A stretch of DNA of 19,694 nt from NCBI GenBank assembly GCA_900546665.1, contig URDY01000040.1, positions 1 to 19,694 of the forward strand, read 5' to 3'. The position numbers and the translations under genes are program-made. The notes beneath the pieces were generated by a model. That model was not told the DNA's origin. It worked only from the letters and a program-made list of their open reading frames with translations, and made no database searches. This DNA is from an uncultured Paraprevotella sp. Lineage in GTDB: Bacteria; Bacteroidota; Bacteroidia; Bacteroidales; Bacteroidaceae. Shown in pieces: positions 16,339 through 19,694 of this stretch (position 1 is the first letter of the stretch; every line of letters begins with the position of its first letter).

Positions 16339-18351
16339 ATGACAACAAGAATGAACAGTAAATGGCTGTCCGTCCTATTATTGATGACGGGATTTTTATG
16401 GGGTACAGGTTCTTATTCCGAAGTTCGGGCAGAGGAAGAATTGGTGGTGAGTCCTGATGGACAAACCTTCTTGAAGGTGTGTCTCTCTGATGGAAAGCTT
16501 TTTTATCAGGCTGGTTATTACCAAACAGAAAAAAAGAGTAAGGAAGAAATTCTGATGTTAGAAGATTCTCCATTGGGATTGAAAACCAATATGGGGGATT
16601 TTACTCGGGACTTGGAATGGATTGAAGCACGTAAGGAAAACCGTCAGCGTCAATATACTCTTTCGAGAAGTAAAGTCAGCAAGGTTGATTATAAGGCTTC
16701 AGCATTGGAAGTCATTTTGCGGAATAAACGTAAGCAGACTTTTCATGTGCAGTTTGAAGTCAGCAACGAAAATATAGCCTTCAGGTATTTTCTTCCTATG
16801 CAGGGGGAAACGGCTGCTGCAGTAGTGGAGTATGAAACTACCGGATTCCATTTTCCTGCCAGTACGACTACATTTATCTGTCCGCAATCGGATCCACAGA
16901 TTGGATGGAAACGGACGAAACCAAGTTATGAAGAGGAATACAAGGCTGATGAGCCGATGGGAACCCCTTCACAGTATGGTCATGGATATACTTTTCCCTG
17001 TCTTTTTCATGAAGGAGAAAACGGTTGGGTGCTGGTTAGTGAGACTGGTGTGACTGGAAAATACTGTGCTTCACATTTGAGTGATGCTTCTGCAGACGGT
17101 ATTTATACCATAGCATTCCCTATGGAAGGTGAGAATAATGGTTTTGGCAGTACTGGAGCTCAGTTAGGTTTGCCGGCTTACACGCCATGGCGCACGATCA
17201 CACTGGGTAAAACATTACGTCCAATAGTAGAAACTACGATTCAGTTTGATGTTGTTGGGCCGTTGTATGAAGCTTCGCAGGAATATAAACCTGGACGATC
17301 TAGCTGGTCATGGATTGTATGGCAGGATGCCAGTATGAACTATGATGATCAGAAAACTTTCGTTGATTTGGCTGCTGATATGGGTTGGGAATATATCTTG
17401 ATGGATGCATTATGGGAGACACAGGTAGGACGCAGTCGAATGGAAGAGCTGTTCCGTTATGCTCAGTCCAAAGGTGTTGATGTATTCCTTTGGTATAATT
17501 CAAATGGTGGATGGAACGATGCACCGCAGGATGTAAAACATTGTATGGATAATCCGATAGCTCGTAAGGCGGAAATGAAGTGGTTGAAAAGTATGGGAGT
17601 CAAGGGTCTGAAGGTAGATTTCTTTGGCGGTGACAAACAGGAAACTATGCGTCTTTATGAAGCCCTACTTAGTGATGCCAACGATTATGGATTGCAGATT
17701 ATTTTCCATGGTTGTACATTGCCGAGAGGCTGGGAGAAAATGTATCCTAATTATTGTGCCAGCGAGGCTGTTCTGGCCAGTGAGAATATAGTGTTCCAGC
17801 AACATTTCTGTGATGAGGAAGCATTTAATGCCTGTTTGCATCCTTTTATCCGTAATACGGTAGGTAGCATGGATTTTGGAGGCACATTTCTGAATAAACG
17901 TCTGAACAGAAATAATGATGGCGGAACGATTCGTCGTACAACAGATATTTTCGAATTGGCCACAGCTGTACTTTTCCAAAGCAGTGTTCAGAATTTTGCT
18001 TTGACTCCTAATAATTTGACGGAACAACCGGATTTTGAAATCGAGTTTATGAAGAATGTACCGACCACTTGGGATGAAGTGCGTTTTATTGATGGTTATC
18101 CTGGTCGTTATGTTGTTTTGGCCCGTCGTCATGGGCAGGACTGGTATATTGCTGGAGTCAATGCCGAAAAAGAAACAAAGACATTAGAACTGGAATTGCC
18201 TATGCTGGCAGGTCAGACTGTGAAATATTATAATGATGGTAAGAACGGTCATACACCTTCACTCGACGAGATTAAGGTTAAGAAAAGTGGTAAGGTAAAA
18301 ATATCCATGCCTAGCAATGGCGGTATGATTTTGCAAGGCCAGGTGCAATAA
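16339..18351 (+). CDS. Secreted glycoside hydrolase family 97 protein, probably retaining type
   Basis: This 670-residue GH97 enzyme is of the family that includes SusB alpha-glucosidase and Bacteroides alpha-galactosidases. The ATG at 16339 is preferred over an upstream GTG (16273) because it leads into a signal peptide (basic start, WLSVLLLMTGFLWG, cleavage near VRA). An N-terminal beta-sandwich with VSPDGQTFLKVCLSDGKLFY leads into a TIM barrel that starts near RSSWSWIVWQDAS. The segment GLKVDFFGGD has Asp427 where retaining GH97 members have their nucleophile. NYCASEAVLASE has Glu476 as probable acid/base. Inverting SusB-type enzymes lack that Asp, so a retaining enzyme, possibly an alpha-galactosidase, is more likely; the sugar cannot be fixed by eye. 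A C-terminal beta domain follows from about 600. No lipobox, so it is probably periplasmic. No SusC/SusD pair is nearby. Confidence 0.9.
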   Translation: MTTRMNSKWLSVLLLMTGFLWGTGSYSEVRAEEELVVSPDGQTFLKVCLSDGKLFYQAGYYQTEKKSKEEILMLEDSPLGLKTNMGDFTRDLEWIEARKENRQRQYTLSRSKVSKVDYKASALEVILRNKRKQTFHVQFEVSNENIAFRYFLPMQGETAAAVVEYETTGFHFPASTTTFICPQSDPQIGWKRTKPSYEEEYKADEPMGTPSQYGHGYTFPCLFHEGENGWVLVSETGVTGKYCASHLSDASADGIYTIAFPMEGENNGFGSTGAQLGLPAYTPWRTITLGKTLRPIVETTIQFDVVGPLYEASQEYKPGRSSWSWIVWQDASMNYDDQKTFVDLAADMGWEYILMDALWETQVGRSRMEELFRYAQSKGVDVFLWYNSNGGWNDAPQDVKHCMDNPIARKAEMKWLKSMGVKGLKVDFFGGDKQETMRLYEALLSDANDYGLQIIFHGCTLPRGWEKMYPNYCASEAVLASENIVFQQHFCDEEAFNACLHPFIRNTVGSMDFGGTFLNKRLNRNNDGGTIRRTTDIFELATAVLFQSSVQNFALTPNNLTEQPDFEIEFMKNVPTTWDEVRFIDGYPGRYVVLARRHGQDWYIAGVNAEKETKTLELELPMLAGQTVKYYNDGKNGHTPSLDEIKVKKSGKVKISMPSNGGMILQGQVQ

Positions 18352-18669
18352 TAGACTGTTATGACGGTGAAAACCGTCTTGCTCATAAGTAATGAGAGGG
18401 TGTATCGAACTGATGCATCCTCTTTTTTATGTAAGCTTTTTATTGATGAATTGGAATAATGAAATCTGTTTTGTAGAATCTTATTGTTCTTTTATTGAAA
18501 AGTTAATTTGAATCTGAATATAATAGTGAAAACGGAAAACAGGATTTTGTGCTTTTTAAATTATTAATGGTTTTTATGTTTGTTCCTTATAGTGAGATGT
18601 GGTTGGTTAGTCAGATATAAATGAATATGTTTGTTGTTTGGCAGATGAGAATATTTGTTGTTCCGGATT
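18352..18669. other. Convergent intergenic region between the GH97 and regulator genes
   Basis: These 318 nt hold a small hairpin with a GAAA tetraloop (GACGGT-GAAA-ACCGTC, 18363-18378), then the GH97 terminator, then about 240 nt of AT-rich sequence with no gene and no clear terminator for the minus-strand regulator gene. Confidence 0.5.
18395..18429 (+). terminator. Terminator of the GH97 gene
   Basis: AGAGGGTGTATC (18395-18406) pairs with GATGCATCCTCT (18412-18423) over 12 bp including two wobble pairs, with a 5-nt loop, followed by a T-run. It lies 43 nt after the stop codon. Confidence 0.88.
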
Positions 18670-19434
18670 TTAGTAATTCAATAAATGGAAATTGGTTGTG
18701 TAAGTGATGGCTTCTGAAATATTGTGGACATTTAATTTTTTGAATAATAATCGCTTGTAGTTCTTGATGTGATCTCTTTGCTTACCGAACAAGGCTGCGA
18801 TTTCATCTACTTTCAATCCTTGGGCAGATAGCCTGAGTATTTCTTTTTCGAATTTGCTTAATTTATATTCAGTGCAAAGCGTCCAGCCTTTTTTTTCTGG
18901 ATTGTATATCCAGTATTCTGAGATACCGTTTTTGCGAAGTATACCGTTGCCGCTGTTTTGACTGGTTGAAAGGGCTATAGTCCCTAATGTCAGCCAGATT
19001 TCCCCTTTGCTGTTGAGTAATAGGGGCGTCATTTGATTATTGATCATGCGTTTTTTTCCATCGCAGATGATTTGGAAATCGTAAGACAGGGAATAATTGA
19101 GCTTCTCGGAAATAGGAGTTTCATTCAATTTGATCCGTCCCTGTTTATTGATTTCCCGAATGATGTTCTGGTCTTCTTCCGGAATCAGTTCAGTATAGAT
19201 ACTACTTCCTGCATTCAGAATTTCCTTCTGTGTTTTTTCAAAAAGCTGTGCCATTCCTTGTGAGACGTACAGAAAATTCTTTTTATGATAGTCAATGATA
19301 TACATACCTTTGTTGGTGCAGCGCGCCAAAGCTTCAATGGTATTGACGATGTATTCTATTTTTTTACAATCCTTTTGGGATGGAGCTTTGATTATGTTCT
19401 CAGGGAATAAAATTTCGTTTTCAGGTGTGGCCAT
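18670..19434 (-). CDS. PAS-like sensor domain fused to a LuxR-type HTH regulator
   Basis: This 254-residue cytosolic transcription regulator has no receiver domain and no membrane segment. The N-terminal half has a PAS-like pattern: GMYIIDYHKKNFLYVSQGMAQLFEKT, then ELIPEEDQNII, then YDFQIICDGKKRMINNQMTPLLLNSKGEIWLTLGTI. These are typical of the core strands of PAS domains in Bacteroidetes one-component regulators. The C-terminus carries a LuxR/GerE helix-turn-helix (LSKFEKEILRLSAQGLKVDEIAALFGKQRDHIKNYKRLLFKKL). The basic HTH helix has KQRDHIKNYKR in place of the usual TVKTHR-like pattern. The ATG at 19432-19434 (MATPENE) is chosen over 19468-19470 because a perfect -7 box lies at 19459-19466, so the upstream ATG should not be in the transcript. 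The ligand and targets are unknown; it is convergent with the GH97 gene. Confidence 0.82.
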   Translation of the reverse strand: MATPENEILFPENIIKAPSQKDCKKIEYIVNTIEALARCTNKGMYIIDYHKKNFLYVSQGMAQLFEKTQKEILNAGSSIYTELIPEEDQNIIREINKQGRIKLNETPISEKLNYSLSYDFQIICDGKKRMINNQMTPLLLNSKGEIWLTLGTIALSTSQNSGNGILRKNGISEYWIYNPEKKGWTLCTEYKLSKFEKEILRLSAQGLKVDEIAALFGKQRDHIKNYKRLLFKKLNVHNISEAITYTTNFHLLNY

Positions 19435-19458
19435 TTTGTTTATTTTATTGGTTTTTCG

Positions 19459-19466
19459 CAAAGTTA
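19459..19466 (-). promoter_or_regulatory. -7 promoter element of the PAS/LuxR regulator gene
   Basis: TAACTTTG on the minus strand fully matches TAnnTTTG. The best -33 candidate (CAAA on the plus strand at 19490-19493) is 23 nt away, a little far. The start site would be near 19453, about 20 nt before the chosen ATG. Confidence 0.5.
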
Positions 19467-19694
19467 ACATTTTCTTGATAAGAAAAAAACAAAAAACTTA
19501 TGTATTAGTATATTTTTTTCTTGTTACAAATAAATTATACTTTAAAGATGAGATGAAGTTTTAATTTCCTTTTCTTTTTATATGTAATTAAAGATGGATT
19601 CTTTTCCTTTTTTGAATAATTGCTTTTTGCTTAATATTACTTATTTATTAGATTGTTATGTTCTCATTTAATTTTTAATGATGCAGAGTTTTAG

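Noticed and set aside
17665..18132. 155-codon minus-strand frame inside the GH97 gene
   Set aside because: It is antisense to the catalytic domain of a clearly recognisable enzyme and shows no domain of its own.

Overview
The window looks like chromosomal DNA from a gut-type member of the Bacteroidales, most likely Bacteroides or a close relative. Three things point there. The gene families are typical of the group: a C10/BspA-like surface protein, a Bacteroidetes-type OadGAB sodium pump, a class II NrdJ, GH97 and an MCE protein. Several genes carry the Bacteroides promoter signature (TTTG, about 20 nt, then TAnnTTTG). Shine-Dalgarno sequences are largely absent. No tRNA, rRNA, insertion sequence, phage gene or CRISPR array was seen.

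Layout. (1) Positions 1-4200 (+): a promoter and a boxA-like leader precede a 1255-residue secreted C10-peptidase/leucine-rich-repeat protein. A 50-residue acidic peptide gene follows, then a strong terminator. (2) Positions 4303-7779 (-): oadG-oadA-oadB, encoding a membrane biotin-dependent oxaloacetate decarboxylase that couples decarboxylation to sodium export, ending in its own terminator. (3) Positions 8080-11171 (-): nrdJ (B12-dependent ribonucleotide reductase) and folB (dihydroneopterin aldolase), 4 nt apart, with a clear promoter and terminator. (4) Positions 11339-12180: a nitroreductase (+) that converges on dnaA (-) across a shared bidirectional terminator. (5) Positions 13834-16093 (-): an N-acetylmuramoyl-L-alanine amidase with a SPOR-like tail, followed 9 nt later by an MCE/MlaD-family protein; a 97-nt inverted repeat starts 12 nt after the MCE stop codon. 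(6) Positions 16182-18429 (+): a secreted GH97 glycosidase with its own promoter and terminator. (7) Positions 18670-19466 (-): a PAS-like/LuxR-type regulator. Positions 19471-19694 are AT-rich and show no gene.

Much of the window is core metabolism and cell-cycle machinery: energy conservation, dNTP and folate supply, replication initiation and envelope upkeep. The accessory-looking parts are the C10/BspA-like protein with its small downstream peptide, and the GH97 gene, which has no SusC/SusD partners here. The observations most worth following are the peptidase/peptide pair, whose peptidase domain lacks a propeptide and has an altered active-site loop; its boxA-like leader; and the long hairpin behind the MCE gene. 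Nothing in the window proves a wholly new system.
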